A stretch of 64,000 nucleotides of DNA, from contig CP136069.1 of assembly GCA_032622095.1 (NCBI GenBank), forward strand, positions 44,370,194-44,434,193, written 5' to 3'. The translations under genes were made by a program, and so were the position numbers. Origin of the DNA: Siphonodentalium dalli (Eukaryota; Mollusca; Scaphopoda; Gadilida; Siphonodentaliidae). Positions 1 through 10,093 of this stretch are shown here, in pieces (within the stretch, counting starts at the first letter, position 1; each line of letters begins with the position of its first letter). The notes below the pieces were generated by a model that ran no database searches, had not been told where the DNA came from, and saw only the letters and a program-made list of their open reading frames with translations.

Positions 1-173
1 ACACACTCTCCATGATAAAGTACAGGTTCATCGGAATGTTTATTATAGAAAAAACTCCTATTAAGTGAGACCTGTCATATTAAAAAGACTACACACACAA
101 GGAAATGTACTTTCATTGAAAAATAATTTGGCTCACAGAATTCTGATTTCTCTTGTGGTCTTGAGAATTTTAA

Positions 174-379
174 CCTGTTCGCTGCTATATGACGTTATGT
201 CATTGATGTTATTGTCATATTCCAGTGGAAAAATATTACGGGAATATCACAAGAACCAAAAAACTGACTGAGTTGAAAGGATATTATCTAGCGTGCTGAA
301 GTAGGTCTGTAGTACCATATAGCACACGACATGCACTTTTACGTCCGTAATAGTTAGGGACGTCATAGCAGTGAAGAGG
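174..379 (+). mobile_element. TTAA element, family Q, copy 1
   Basis: A 206-bp insert flanked by TTAA (170-173 and 380-383). Its ends are inverted repeats: left CCTGTTCGCTGCTATATGACG-like, right complement CCTCTTCACTGCTATGACGTC-like. There is no coding capacity. The second copy is at 16010-16218. The paralogous DNA at 13.6 kb lacks the insert and has a single TTAA at 13621-13624. TTAA target duplication with CC-starting ends is the piggyBac-superfamily signature; family membership is inferred. Confidence 0.75.
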
Positions 380-493
380 TTAATTCATAAGAGAGTTATA
401 AGGTTATAATGATGTGGAATCAAAAGAAACATTCACTGATGGCAGATTGTGTATGGCTTGTAATATTGAGACAGATATTAAGACAGAACCTCA

Positions 494-926
494 CTCTGGA
501 AATAGTGTGTCTGACATATGCAGAATGAGGTCACCAGAGGGTGAATTTAGTGACGCGCTATCCCGCACAGTGGGTTAGCATCAACAAATTCAACCTCTGG
601 GAACCTAATTCTGCTTAGGCCTCAACTGCTTTTGGAGACCTCAGAAGGATCAGATTGAAGTGCCTCAGTTGAAGTTGGTGATGTTCACCCATTATAGTCA
701 CCTCGATTTTGCATTTTATCTTCTGGAAATTAGGGGGTATAGAAACTGAACAAAAGGGAAAAAGTAACTAAAAACAAATGTTAATTTGAGACTATGGATA
801 CTTCCCAGAAGATGAGCCCTAAGCAGAATGAGGTCCCCATAAGGTGAATTTGTGTGGGGTAGCAACACTAAATTCACCCTCTGGGGACCTCATTCTGCAA
901 ATGTCAGACATACTATGTCCAGCTTG
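494..926 (+). mobile_element. Family F palindromic-end element, copy 1
   Basis: Reference copy of a ~430-bp repeat. Each end carries its own palindrome: GTGTGYCTGACATTTGCAG, then AGAATGAGGTC, CAGAGGGTGAATTTAGTGA, a short loop, and the reverse complement. The middle is unique ('CTATGGGAGACCT', 'GGATATAGAAACTG'). The outer ends are inverted copies of each other (CTGGAWATAGTGTG). No open frame is conserved across copies. The target duplication is not clear and the superfamily is not assigned. Confidence 0.8.
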
Positions 927-1054
927 TGTGTGGATCACAAATCATTGATTGTTGGGAATCAAACAAACTTCCCCATTTCTGGACTGCATATGGCGGCTTA
1001 ATATGTAGTGCACCTAACAGGCTGACCCACAGGGACCTGTACAAATGTAAGATA

Positions 1055-1268
1055 CAGTAATGCCCTAATTAATCGACTGCTTAACCACAGCAGAATTATG
1101 GGTAACTTTTCAGGATTTAGTCGGAAATATGGCTTGTTGCCATTCATTGGAAAGCTCTCGGGGAGAGCTTTTACGATGAATGGCAACAAGCCATATTTCC
1201 GACTAAATCCTGAAAAGTTACCCATAATTCTGCTGTGGTTAAGAAGTCGATTACTTAGAGCTTTACTG
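1055..1268. mobile_element. Family E foldback MITE (TA target), complete copy
   Basis: A 214-bp near-perfect palindrome flanked by TA. Ends are CAGTAATGCCCTAA / TTAGRGCWTTACTG and arms are about 100 bp, meeting at GAAAGCTCTCGGGGAGAGCTTT. The arms contain CCTTAACCACAGCAGAATTA. A 75-residue open frame on the minus strand is just the palindrome read through. TA target and CAGT ends fit a Tc1/mariner or pogo-type non-autonomous element; this is inference from ends only. Confidence 0.85.
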
Positions 1269-1729
1269 TAATAATGATGGATTGTTTTTTCGAGAGCTTA
1301 TCACGTGAGTCACTAAATGCTTATTGAAAACTAGTAGGATTGCCCAGAATAGTACGGGTTAAAAATGAACCAAAATTTTAATGAGAGCTTGGCTTAATAT
1401 GCCAGTTTGCAGAGTATAAAGTTTAGTTGTGATCAAATAATCAGAACTCAAGTTATCACCCGGAAACCAAAATGTTGAGGTAAAAAATAGAATTTTCCAA
1501 GTTGAAAAAGGTGCATTATTACTTCAGCAAAAATTGTCGAGCCGAACCCAAATTCGAAATTGACCTGCATTTTGGTATGACTGAGCAGCAAACAAAGTTT
1601 AGTTGTGATAACATAATCCAAACACAAGTTTTTTCAAAATTATGTTTTCTATTTTTTTCTATCGGTTAATAAATATACATAAGAATTTGGCTATATTTGT
1701 GCATTATATACCAATGCCAAAAATTAGTT
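1269..1729. other. No gene seen; imperfect repeat
   Basis: AT-rich stretch without a believable open frame. 'AAAGTTTAGTTGTGAT' occurs near 1419 and 1596, suggesting two diverged units of a ~180-bp repeat leading into the next tandem cassette. Confidence 0.5.
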
Positions 1730-2260
1730 TTATGGTGCCCAGACCTATATCACTGACACGGCCAGCGTAACTTAGGAATATTTAAAGTACGTATCGCATT
1801 ATATAAGTCATGAAGATGACTATTAATAAGTTCAATACGTCAGAGACAATTTTTAGCAATGTAGGTGCCCATAACCAAACTCCATTCCTGACTTGGACAG
1901 CACTATTTTAAATCACAACCTTTTGATTCACTGGGTCACCGAGACAGTTTGTGGGAAAATCAGCAAAATTTTATTTATCAATATTGGTGCTCCCTCTCCT
2001 GATCCCCATTTCTGACCCGAATGGTGCCTCTTAGGAAAATTTAAACTACACCATTAGGTTTCATATATCACGGAAATGTCTTTATACTGGTATACATTTT
2101 GAGAAAATTTGAGATAAAAATGTTTTATCAATTTTGGTGCTTAGCCCTCGAACCCCATCCCTGACTCAGAACCCTGGGAGCATTCCAGATAGTACCCATT
2201 AATTGCTATAGCAGACAGACAGACAGCCAGACATACATTCGCAAATATATATAAAATTGA
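1730..2260 (+). repeat. Phrase-like tandem cassette 1 (~125-150 bp period) ending in GACAGACAGACAG
   Basis: Diverged units begin with GGTGCCC/GGTGCT (about 1734, 1864, 1986, 2136). They share phrases such as CATTCCTGACT, TTTAAACYACACCATT and GAGACAGTTTGT. The array stops in CAGACAGACAGACAGCCAGACAT (2212-2235 region). A single diverged unit is also at 16840-16935. It has the same architecture as arrays at 26.5, 47.5, 52.9 and 55.9 kb. Confidence 0.65.
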
Positions 2261-2264
2261 CATT

Positions 2265-2440
2265 ATTATTTCAGGTATTGAGCAATGCCTCTCCCTCATT
2301 ATCTAACATGTATATCTCCAAACAGTGTATTATAATGGTGTGATTACTGATTACAGCTGGGAATTATAAATCAGATCTTGTATTGTGTATTAACTTATTG
2401 GATCTTCCTCTTCTGTTACAGTGCAAATTCTTGCAGATAT
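2265..2440 (+). repeat. Dispersed repeat N, fragment
   Basis: Carries 'TATCTCCAAACAGTGTAT', 'CTTGTATTGTGTATTAACTTATTGGATC'-like phrases that recur at 9225-9545 and 21950-22190. Full N copies contain TCTCCC/GGGAGA inverted motifs around a ~250-bp body. Here only the body is recognisable. Confidence 0.5.
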
Positions 2441-2574
2441 CGTTCTGTGGGAACATTCTGTAGTTTGAAAGCCAAGATGGTGAATATATACAAGTAATAT
2501 CGCCAAGTTAAAATATTTCTGCTCTGTCATCTCTCAGCCTGTATTGAGCATCTCCTTCTGAAAATCTTCCAGGG

Positions 2575-2976
2575 AGTTGCGTCCCCAAAGGGTGAATTTA
2601 GTGATGCTATCCCGCATAGCCAAATTCACCCTCTGGGGACCTTATTATGCATGGCCTCATCAGCCATGGGAGATATATTAAACTCAGACTGAATTTCCCA
2701 AATGGTGAATATTGTGATGTGCACTCATTGGGAACCTGATTATGCAATGTGTGTCGTCTGCCAATTTGGTGATATAGAGAAACTAAACTAAAAAAGAAAT
2801 ATAATATAAGTTTCTATAGAAATTTGATACTAAAGAAACTTTCCAGAGAAGATGAGGCCTAAGCAGAATGAGGTCCCCAGAGGGTGAATTTAGAAATGTT
2901 AGCCCACTATGCGGGATAGCGTCACTAAATTTACCCTCTGGGAAAGACATTCTGCAAATGACAGACACGCTATAAA
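2575..2976 (+). mobile_element. Family F element, copy 2 (5' end truncated)
   Basis: Starts inside the first palindrome at GTCCCCAAAGGGTGAATTTA and lacks the outer GTGTGCCTGTC. The 3' half is complete to ACGCTATAAATC. The middle reads 'GGTGATATAGAGAAACTAAA', a variant also seen at 32220, 39200 and 43280. That separates a second F subtype from the one at 494. Confidence 0.75.
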
Positions 2977-3082
2977 TCAGAATTGCTCAAGTGATTTGCA
3001 TCCAAGGTTTTTCACCATCGTATTTGGGCTGCTGCTCCTGTGGTAGTTGTTATTGACCATTCTGGCTATCCTCTTCGTTTAA

Positions 3083-3473
3083 CCCTTTACCCAACAGAAG
3101 GGCCCTGTGCCAATGCATTCTCTTATATATGCGAGTCGACCATAGGTCGCCTCGCATATATAAGAGAATGCATTGGCTTAACACATTAAAAATTATAAAA
3201 TTGTTAAAGAATGTAAGAAAATATGGTAAAAAGTGTTAAAAAAAGATTTGTTTTAGGCCAATGCATTCTCTTATATATGCGAGGCGACCTATGGTCGACT
3301 CGCATATATAAGAGAATGCATTGGCACAGGGCATAACTGTAACTATCACAATGTGGTCAAGGAGCCAGTTCCAATGATATCCATATTTGTATGGTTCTAT
3401 TGAGACAGACCGAAGATATTTTAGGCTGTTGAAGCTTTATTTGGCCGGTTTGGCCGGTTTGTTGGGTAAAGGG
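3083..3473 (+). mobile_element. TTAA element, family A, complete copy A1 (391 bp)
   Basis: Flanked by TTAA on both sides. Terminal inverted repeats CCCTTTACCCAACA / TGTTGGGTAAAGGG. Inside are two long hairpins in inverted orientation to each other. Each arm begins CCAATGCATTCTCTTATATA and runs to GCGAG, with the loop around CGACCATAGGTCG. They are separated by an A/T-rich spacer (AAAATTGTTAAAGAATGTAAG), and a unique right part follows (CACAATGTGGTCAAGGAGCC, AGACAGACCGAAGATATTTT, tandem GGCCGGTTT). No open frame for a transposase. TTAA plus CCC ends indicate a non-autonomous piggyBac-like element. Confidence 0.9.
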
Positions 3474-4070
3474 TTAACTTTTTATATCTGCATAATGTTA
3501 TTGCTTGTGTGTGGGTTCCACACTGTTGATGAGAATTTCACTAATGGACGCACCATAGCTTTGTATAAATCACTGAACTAAATGGTTTCCTGTAAATGTT
3601 TCAACCAAATTCACTGAATTGAAGCCTGCAGGCCACTCCTGTGATGTTTACCAAGGTAGATTTACACCAGTTGATCACGAAAATGCAAGAAAACTCATAG
3701 GTCTTTTGTATACTTTTTAAAATAATTCCCAAGTGTACGAAAGGGCTATATTTTACATGGACAAATCCTGAACTACAGCAGCTAGTTAAATAAATTTCCC
3801 GCTCACAAAAATCCATTCCCCCATTAATTCACCAGTTTAAAATATTTAGATATTATGTGCAAATCAAATAAACAAGATTTCATCCTTTAATAACATGTGA
3901 CATCTATCAGGTGAAGGCCTGCATTCTTCAGTTACCTTCACCTCTAGCATTCCACAGTGCACTCCCTCCCCGACTCTGGAACACATTTAGCTCCCTGATT
4001 CCTGTAGTACTGCTCTTTGTTATGGGTGGGCCAGACTGCAGTTGGTCAGATTCCTCCTTGGGTATTAGAT
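3474..4070. other. No gene seen
   Basis: Apparently single-copy within the window. A 64-residue open frame (3387-3581) begins inside element A1 and runs into its flank, so it is discounted. A 71-residue frame on the minus strand (3601-3816) has no recognisable motif. Confidence 0.5.
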
Positions 4071-4074
4071 CATA

Positions 4075-4922
4075 GAAGGCTGATGTTGGGGTGTAAATTT
4101 AACTTCAGCCTCTATGATTTCTCCCTGTTAAAAGTCCAATTCTCCCTAATAAACAGATAGGGAGAAGTGACATCTCCCATTTTGAAACCTCCAGGCTGAT
4201 CCCCGAAGAACCCGCTCCCTTTTGGTGGATGATGACATAGTCAGCTGCCCTCCTATGAGGGTATCACCCCCCCCCCCCTCCCCCTGAATCCCAGTTAATT
4301 TTGGAGGGTGAATCCTGAATACATGTTAAGAAATAATATGCGATAAATGACATACAAATTGACTGTTTTAATATCAGACAGATACAAGCAGAAGTTACAT
4401 AGACACATTATGATCCATTATACCTGACATGATATTGGAGTAGAGTATTTTGGGCGTTATGAGGCCGTTATGATACGATTAATGATACTTTATGATGGCA
4501 TGGTGGTCGAATATGCCCAAGAAGCTATTCTACCCACTCATTCATGCAGATAACTAGCACAAAATATTATTTTGCGCCATCAAAACCTGCGTCCAAGATG
4601 TTTTGCTTGAACCCGAACACCAGTTAATTCTGGGGTATGAATCCCGCGTACGGCTTCAAAACACCCTGAATCCAACGTACCAAAAAGGGGGGGGGGGGGG
4701 GTGATACCCTCTCCTATGCCCCTTGCTCCTGTGTAGCAAAAAGTATGTCACCCCCTCCCAGGTATTCATGGCACGTCAGACCTGATAAGAAGTCCAGTCT
4801 CGATGGCCCTCGATCAGCGACACGCTGGTAATATCTCGGGTCCTATTGGTCACATCCGAGTCTGAACAAACACCCTGAAGTACGTCTCAAGAGATCATGA
4901 ATAAGTATAATGGTGTTGGACA
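4075..4922 (+). repeat. Duplicated segment, paralog of 17028-17378, interrupted by a transposon
   Basis: 4075-4240 and 4736-4922 align in order to 17028-17190 and 17190-17378. Shared runs include GATTTCTCCCTGTTAA, AACAGATAGGGAGA, GAACCCGCTCCCTTTTGG and GGTAATATCTCGGGTCCTAT. The intervening 4257-4711 is absent from the paralog. The left part matches dispersed repeat N (GGGAGARGTGACATCTCCC). Confidence 0.8.
4257..4711. mobile_element. Poly-C/poly-G ended transposon with 6-bp target duplication
   Basis: A 455-bp insert. Ends are GAGGGTATCACCCCC and its inverse GGGGGTGATACCCTC, each extended by a homopolymer of C or G. It is flanked by TCCTAT on both sides (4251-4256, 4712-4717). Sub-terminal CCCTGAATCC / GAATCCYG motifs and CCAGTTAATTYTGG occur near both ends. 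It is absent from the paralog at 17.2 kb. No open frame. Superfamily not assigned. Confidence 0.7.
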
Positions 4923-5022
4923 NNNNNNNNNNNNNNNNNNNNNNNNNNNNNNNNNNNNNNNNNNNNNNNNNNNNNNNNNNNNNNNNNNNNNNNNNNNNNN
5001 NNNNNNNNNNNNNNNNNNNNNN
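4923..5022. other. Assembly gap (100 N)
   Basis: Exactly 100 Ns, the usual placeholder for a gap of unknown length. Left flank ends GGTGTTGGACA, the same words that at 17380 continue AACTTCATGGGG. Open frames that cross it are artefacts. Confidence 1.
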
Positions 5023-5125
5023 TGTGCCAAGATTCGTGGAAAATGATAATAAAAAACGACTGGGAAAAATGGACAGACGGACAATGGACAGATGGACAAA
5101 CTGATTCCAGTATCCCCCCACAACT
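5023..5125 (+). repeat. Tail of a phrase-like cassette
   Basis: ATGGACAGACGGACAATGGACAGATGGACA followed by CTGATTCCAGTATCCCCCC. The same ending (GACGGACA..., CTGATTCCAGTATA, C-run) occurs at 53640-53700 and is partly present at 26210-26250 and 28180-28215. The body of the cassette is lost in the gap. Confidence 0.55.
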
Positions 5126-5139
5126 TTGTTTCACTAGGG

Positions 5140-5578
5140 CCAGAGTTTAGTGTGCCTGTCATTTGCAATGATGTCTCCAGAGGGTGAATTAATGATGCTA
5201 CCCCCGCATAGTGGGCTGGCATCACTAAATTCACCCTCTGGGGACCTCATTCTGCTTTGGCCTCATTCTGCTTCAGCCTCATCTTCTCTGGAAAGTTTCT
5301 ATATTATCAAATTTCTCTAGAAACTAGATTCTATTTCTTTTTTAGTTTAATTTCTCTATATCACCAAATTGGCAGATGACACAATGCATAATCGAGGCTC
5401 CCAATATTCACCATCTGGGAACTTCCATCTGAGTCTGTGTCTCCCATACCAGATGAGGCCTAAGCAAAATGAGGTCCCCAGATTGTGAATTATGTGATGC
5501 TAGCCCGCTGTGCCTGACAGCATCACTAAATTCACCCTCTGGGGACCTTATTCTGCAAATGACAGGCACACTAAACTC
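5140..5578 (+). mobile_element. Family F element, copy 3
   Basis: Complete copy of the second F subtype. Outer ends are GAGTTTAGTGTGCCTGTCAT and the inverted ATGACAGGCACACTAAACTC. Both end palindromes are present; the first is degraded around 5175-5200. Confidence 0.8.
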
Positions 5579-5670
5579 AGACTTGGTTCACCATTTGAGT
5601 ACAGGTAGATAGCTTATTGAGGCCTAGTATCTTAAAAACTTGATGTGACAAACATTATGTGGGACTTTAA

Positions 5671-6049
5671 CCCTTTCAGTGCCAGGGGCCGATCTCATCG
5701 GCCCTAATTTACGGTCTGTAAAATCGGCCCTAAAAAAATGTTTTGGGTATGCTTAAGCATGCTATAGCGAATTTAAAAACAAACTGGATAAAACCTTAGG
5801 GGTATCTATCACCAAGTATTCATAGTAATAATTTTGATGCCCATGAAAAACGTAAGATTCCCTGGCACTAAACCTACAAAATAAGTCTGTTAAAGAATAT
5901 AATATTAAAATTGTAAAAAATAATAACAAATGATGAAAAATTGTTAGGCCAATGCATTCTCTTATATACGGTCGACTCGCATATATAAGAGAATGCATTG
6001 GCACAGGGTATATGGGTTGATACAAAAATCGGACCTGGCACTGAAAGGG
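5671..6049 (+). mobile_element. TTAA element, family B, copy B1 (379 bp)
   Basis: TTAA on both sides, ends CCCTTTCAGTGCCAG / CTGGCACTGAAAGGG. The left part holds nested GGCCGATCTCATCGGCC and TTACGGTCTGTAAAATCGGCC. Then come GGTATGCTTAAGCATGC, AACAAACTGGATAAAACC and CCTGGCACTAAACCTA, an A/T spacer, and one copy of the CCAATGCATTCTC hairpin (here with a shortened loop). CACAGGGTATATGGGTTGAT follows. Non-autonomous; the ends differ from family A but the hairpin is the same. Confidence 0.9.
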
Positions 6050-6827
6050 TTAAAGGAATTACTCTTCCGAGAAAACTGAAGAGAATATCATGAATAAGTA
6101 ATTACTTCATGAGTTCGCAAATAGACAACAATGCCACTTTAAGCAAATATCCACAGAAACTTTCTACGAATAAACCCCCACTCATCTATTCCCGAAAATC
6201 ACAGTATATTAGTTTCACAAGTTTTTACACTAGTTTCTTGTTCTATAATCAAGTCACTAATTGAATAATTTTTTTCAATAAACTTTTGCCGATTTATTTC
6301 GAATTATGACACCACATTAATTAAGGCACTAGAGTATATGCTATCAAAGGGCCGCACTAGCTAATATGCGATCTAATTATCGTATGAAAGCCATCCATCA
6401 TGCCTAACTACCTCTGTCTAAAGACTCATGAAAGTATAGAGGAAGAAAGCACTTCATAAAAGGAAATCCCAAAAAAATTTAAGCAGCGTGTACGTCTTTG
6501 AATCTTGGCATATGAATGAGCAATGAGGAATTTTTTATTTGAGACTAGTTATGATATGTATCTCGGTATATCCCTGCCCCTGTGATCTCATCAGTTATAT
6601 GTGTGTGGTCTGAAGAAGTTAAGTTTTCTCCTTAGTCATTTAATGTTTGCTACATTTTGAACTCTTCGCCCTACAGAGGTCAAAACACAATTAGCCGAAT
6701 TCCTGTCTCGGGTTTGGTCTAGGTTTTATTTCTTAATAACATTCCAGAAAACTTTATTTGAAAAATATATGCTAATGCTGAGCCCCACTGAATGACATCA
6801 TTCGTCTATGTCTTTGGATTATTGTTA
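6050..6827. other. No gene seen
   Basis: About 780 bases of AT-rich sequence without a repeat I recognise elsewhere in the window and without a coding frame worth reporting. Confidence 0.5.
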
Positions 6828-7081
6828 CAGTAATGCCCTAAATAATCGACTCCTTAACCACCGCAGAATTATGGGTAGCTTTTCAGGATTTAGTCGGAAA
6901 TATGGCTTGTTTCCATTCATCGAAAAGCTCTCAGTGAGAGCTTTCCAATGAATGGCAACAAGCCATAATCCAAACTAAATCCTGAAAAATTACCCATAAT
7001 TCCAGGGGGGGGGGGGGTCGGAAAAAATTTGCAGGCATGTATGCCAATTTTTGACTTTCGACCCTTGTTGGGGACCCACCC

Positions 7082-7113
<32 letters not shown>

Positions 7114-7635
7114 CGTCCTATTTTTTTTTCGTTTTCAGCAGTTTTTTCCGACCATTTTTTTACACCCACCCCCCTTTTAACACTAAAACAGAGATTTGCG
7201 GGGGGAATTTCACTGTAAACAGTTGTATATGAATTTCTGTGCATACTATTAGTCATGGATGTGAACATTGACATGTAAATAGGAACAAGTCATTTTGGGG
7301 TTATTCGGTCAAAAAAAACATGGCTGCCAGCAGCCATATTGGATTTCAAAATTCAATCCATTAGCATGGGCTACAGGCTATACTGTTTGTCTGATCATCA
7401 TGAAATTTGTCATTTATGTTAATATTGACATATAGATGTGTTTTAAGCCAAACTCATTGCAAAAACAGACTTGCAGGAAAAATATTTTTGAGTTGCGGAA
7501 AAAATTGTTTGTTGGTCCTATCGATAACCCACCCACCCCGGCATACGTGCCCGGAAAAAACTTTTTTTCCACCCCCCCCCCCCCCCCTGATAATTCTGCT
7601 GTGGTTAAGGAGTCGTTTATTTATGGACATTACTG
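6828..7635. mobile_element. Family E foldback MITE split by a nested transposon
   Basis: Left end TACAGTAATGCCCTAA at 6826. The two arms meet at 6925-6945. The right arm is interrupted after ACCCATAATTC at 7002 and resumes at 7590 with ATAATTCTGCTGTGG, ending ...CATTACTG at 7635. The right-hand TA is mutated to CA. The interruption is the element at 7003-7589. Confidence 0.85.
7003..7589. mobile_element. CAG(G)n...(C)nCTG transposon nested in family E
   Basis: A 587-bp insert. Ends are CAGGGGGGG and CCCCCCCTG. The 7-bp target ATAATTC is duplicated at 6996-7002 and 7590-7596 in an otherwise continuous family E arm. Inside are a second C-tract (about 7078-7112) and a unit resembling the 'atggctgccagcagccat' cassette of 26.5 kb (7318-7440). 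Short open frames here read through homopolymers and are not coding. Confidence 0.75.
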
Positions 7636-7667
7636 CATTTTGTGAAATATTCCATGATTTGGTTTGA

Positions 7668-7955
7668 TTTAGTTTAGTTGGGGTTTATCGCCGTTCCAGC
7701 CACAAAACCATATCATAATGTTAATTTTGCAGGTCAATTTCATCCAGACATCACGGCAATGCACATACTATACTAAACCAACGAACCCCGGAAAGCAACT
7801 GACAAACTTCCCATGGCACACAAATCAGGTTTACCTTTCATTATGTGTGGATCAGAAATAATCACTTATCAGGATTCGAACCTGAAGCACCATTGCTGGG
7901 CAGCTTATGATGGCCTAAAGCACCATACACATTTCCAACTGAGTCACCAGGTGCC
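7668..7955 (-). mobile_element. tRNA-derived SINE, minus strand
   Basis: On the minus strand, 5' GGCACCTGGTGACTCAGTTGG (A-box-like TGACTCAGTTGG) is followed ~60 bases on by GGTTCGAATCCTG (B box, 7869-7881). A body with GGGGTTCGTTGGTTTAGTAT and AACGGCGATAAACCCC ends near 7668. The spacing and boxes match a tRNA head, but the cloverleaf is degenerate, so this is a SINE rather than a tRNA gene. A related head is at 12884. Confidence 0.6.
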
Positions 7956-8200
7956 AAGATCAGTTTCAAGATAATGAAATGAGTATAGTTATTTCAGATA
8001 TTTCCAGATTATCCAGAATGATAATCTTTGGGCCAGCATGCACTAGCAAAAATTTTGCTTCTCCAATTTTTGTAGACAAATATTCTATGCAATACCCAGG
8101 TTATTTGATAATCCACACTAAAAGTTTTGAGTTGTAGGTACCTTGTTTTGAAGTCCAGCTGAAACCGTATCACATAACTTCTAATATTATCAACCTTTAA

Positions 8201-8582
8201 CCCTTTAACCAACAGAAGGGCCCTGTGCCAATGCATTCTCTTATATATGCGAGTCGACCATAGGTCGCCTCGCATATATAAGAGAATGCATTGGCTTAAC
8301 ACATTAAAAATTATAAAATTGTTAAAGAATGTAAGAAAAAGTGTTAAAAAAAGATTTTTTTTAGGCCAATGCATTCTCTTATATATGCGAGGCGACCTAT
8401 GGTCGACTCGCATATATAAGAGAATGCATTGGCACAGGGCATAACTGTAACTATCACAATGTGGTCAAGGAGCCGGTTCCAATGATATCCATATTTGTAT
8501 GGTTCTATTGAGACAGACCGAAGATATTTTAGGCTGTTGAAGCTTTATTTGGCCGGTTTTGGCCGGTTTGTTGGGTAAAGGG
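8201..8582 (+). mobile_element. TTAA element, family A, copy A2 (382 bp)
   Basis: Complete, TTAA on both sides (8197-8200, 8583-8586). Both hairpins are intact with the CGACC/GGTCG loop. The left TIR carries one substitution (CCCTTTAACC). The open frames of 134 and 65 residues called here are palindrome read-through. Confidence 0.9.
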
Positions 8583-8586
8583 TTAA

Positions 8587-9224
8587 TGCCGAGTCAACTT
8601 TGAACAGGATCTGTAGTATCATCAGTCCTAGAAATATAGCAAATTAGATTTAAAGCTATTCGGATAGAGCCACTTACTGAGCAAAACTTCCCACTTCCCA
8701 TTATCACAAACCTTACTGATATTTAAATTCAAGCAATACTATTTTTTTCTTAGTTTTTAATTCACACACTTAAATTCGCACACCGAGCTGTGTGAATTCA
8801 GAACTGACAAAAATATGACAGTTTCAGTTGTTAATCGTTTCTGAAGCAAACATGCGTGCATTAAACACCATCATGGCTGATTTACATTGCATAAAACATA
8901 ACTTAAACTTTAGTGACAATATGCTCCATGTAATTATTCTGATATTTAGATAGTTAAAGACATCATTGAAATGAACTCGAAAGAAATAAAACCACAACCG
9001 CGTTGGCAGCTGACTTCAGAAAAAATCAACACATGGCTGCGGGTTGGTTGATATATATACTATCTGGACAGTGTCATTCCAGTGTTGTGAACAGGGGGTG
9101 GGAGTGCTTTAGTCTGGAACATGCGTATATCAACATCAACGATGTTACCATGATTTGTCCCTATACATGTCACACATATGAGTACATGTAAAATGGATTT
9201 GATATTGGTTGTCCGCATCAGGGA
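8587..9224. other. No gene seen
   Basis: Single-copy-looking sequence. A small imperfect inverted repeat around GCACACCGAGCTGTGTGAATTC (8775-8800) resembles ones near 17890 and 18500. No supported coding region. Confidence 0.45.
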
Positions 9225-9545
9225 CTAGCCTAGAGGGTGACATGGGAGACAATTTCTCCCTAAATTGTGTCGCTTCTCCATATTTTTGTCCTAGGGAGAA
9301 GTGACTTCTCTCTCATAGACCGGTATACATATTTAAAAACAGCATATTTTAAGTGTATTTACTGATTATAATGGTGTACTTAATGGTATATTAAATGGGT
9401 TCTTCAACTGTTCTTGTATTGTATAAAACTTATTGGATCACAGAAAAGTGATGCTAGAGAGAAAATTGAACTTCAACCTTATGACTTCACACTGATGCCA
9501 GTCCATTTCTCCCTAACTCTCCCAATTTGAATTATCTAGGCAGGT
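9225..9545 (+). repeat. Dispersed repeat N, best copy
   Basis: About 320 bp. Paired motifs TTCTCCCTAA...TAGGGAGAAGTGACTTCTC on the left and CATTTCTCCCTAACTCTCCCAATTTGA on the right surround a body with AAGTGTATTTACTGATTATAA and CTTGTATTGTATAAAACTTATTGGATC. Other copies: 21950-22190, 4075-4240 and 17028-17170 (parts), 2265-2440 (body). Nature unknown. Confidence 0.55.
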
Positions 9546-9899
9546 CCCTGGCCAACATAGGCCAACAAGCAGGCCAAATTTTCTGTTCCGTCCAACCTTC
9601 ATTATTATAAATGTAAGTAACTCATCACATATGTTTCCCTGTGGTCCTGTATAAACTCAGGAGTCGTACTACTTTTCGCTCAGTTGTAAATTCGTGCACC
9701 GATGGATGCACAAAGAAAGTACTGCGCAGAGTTAAGGTAGATCACTAGATGCCCTGTCCGATTTGATTCTTTTGTGATGCTTGTGCAATGCAAATTCATT
9801 TCTTTTACCTAGTAGACATAAAATTCTAGTATTCACAATTTCATACAAGAGAAGGATACAAGCAACGCAACGCAAAATCGCTCACAAAGTCACTTAAAT

Positions 9900-10093
9900 C
9901 GTGCAATTTCATGTTGGGACATTCACCTACAGTGAAGTACATTATTAAGGAACAGATAATAACTAAGAAGTATGTTCCCTGATGTATTTTTTTACTTTAT
10001 AAGGTTCCCTGTGAAAACTTTAAAAAGTTTTTGTACTGGTGGAACATGATCTGTACTGGCTAATGCCCGATTAGAGATTCATTGCATGATCTG
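9900..10093 (-). repeat. Family M inverted-repeat element, one arm
   Basis: Single arm of the element at 12343-12854. It reads TTCACCTACAGTGAAG, GAACAGATAATAACTAA, CTTTATAAGGTTCCCTGT and ends GATTCATTGCATGATCTG, directly abutting family E copy 10094-10288. Confidence 0.65.

Larger units (their letters stand above)
1..960 (+). repeat. Segmental duplication, copy 1 (5' end cut by window)
   Basis: The first ~960 bases are a close paralog of 15839-16775, and in part of 13450-13740. Shared landmarks in order are 'CTCTCCATGATAAAGTACAG', the run of AAAAGACTACACACACAAGG, a TTAA element (Q), 'GATGTGGAATCAAAAGAAAC', an F element, and 'GTGTGTGGATCACAAATCA'. No coding frame is conserved between the copies, so the small open frame at 65-271 is not believed. 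The copy runs off the window at base 1. Confidence 0.85.

Noticed and set aside
4843-5234. Open frames spanning the N run
   Set aside because: They cross an assembly gap of unknown length.
7029-7274. Proline- or glycine-rich proteins (67 and 94 residues)
   Set aside because: Produced by reading the poly-C/poly-G tract inside the nested transposon.
7869-7955. tRNA gene on the minus strand
   Set aside because: A and B boxes are present, but acceptor and anticodon stems do not pair and it is fused to a repeat body; called a SINE instead.
8009-8444. Recurrent peptide YMRVDHRSPRIYKRMHW in many open frames (8.2, 10.7, 36.7, 40.4, 56.7 kb and more)
   Set aside because: It is the translation of the A/B hairpin arm and loop; it appears in both strands and in non-homologous contexts because the DNA is a palindrome.
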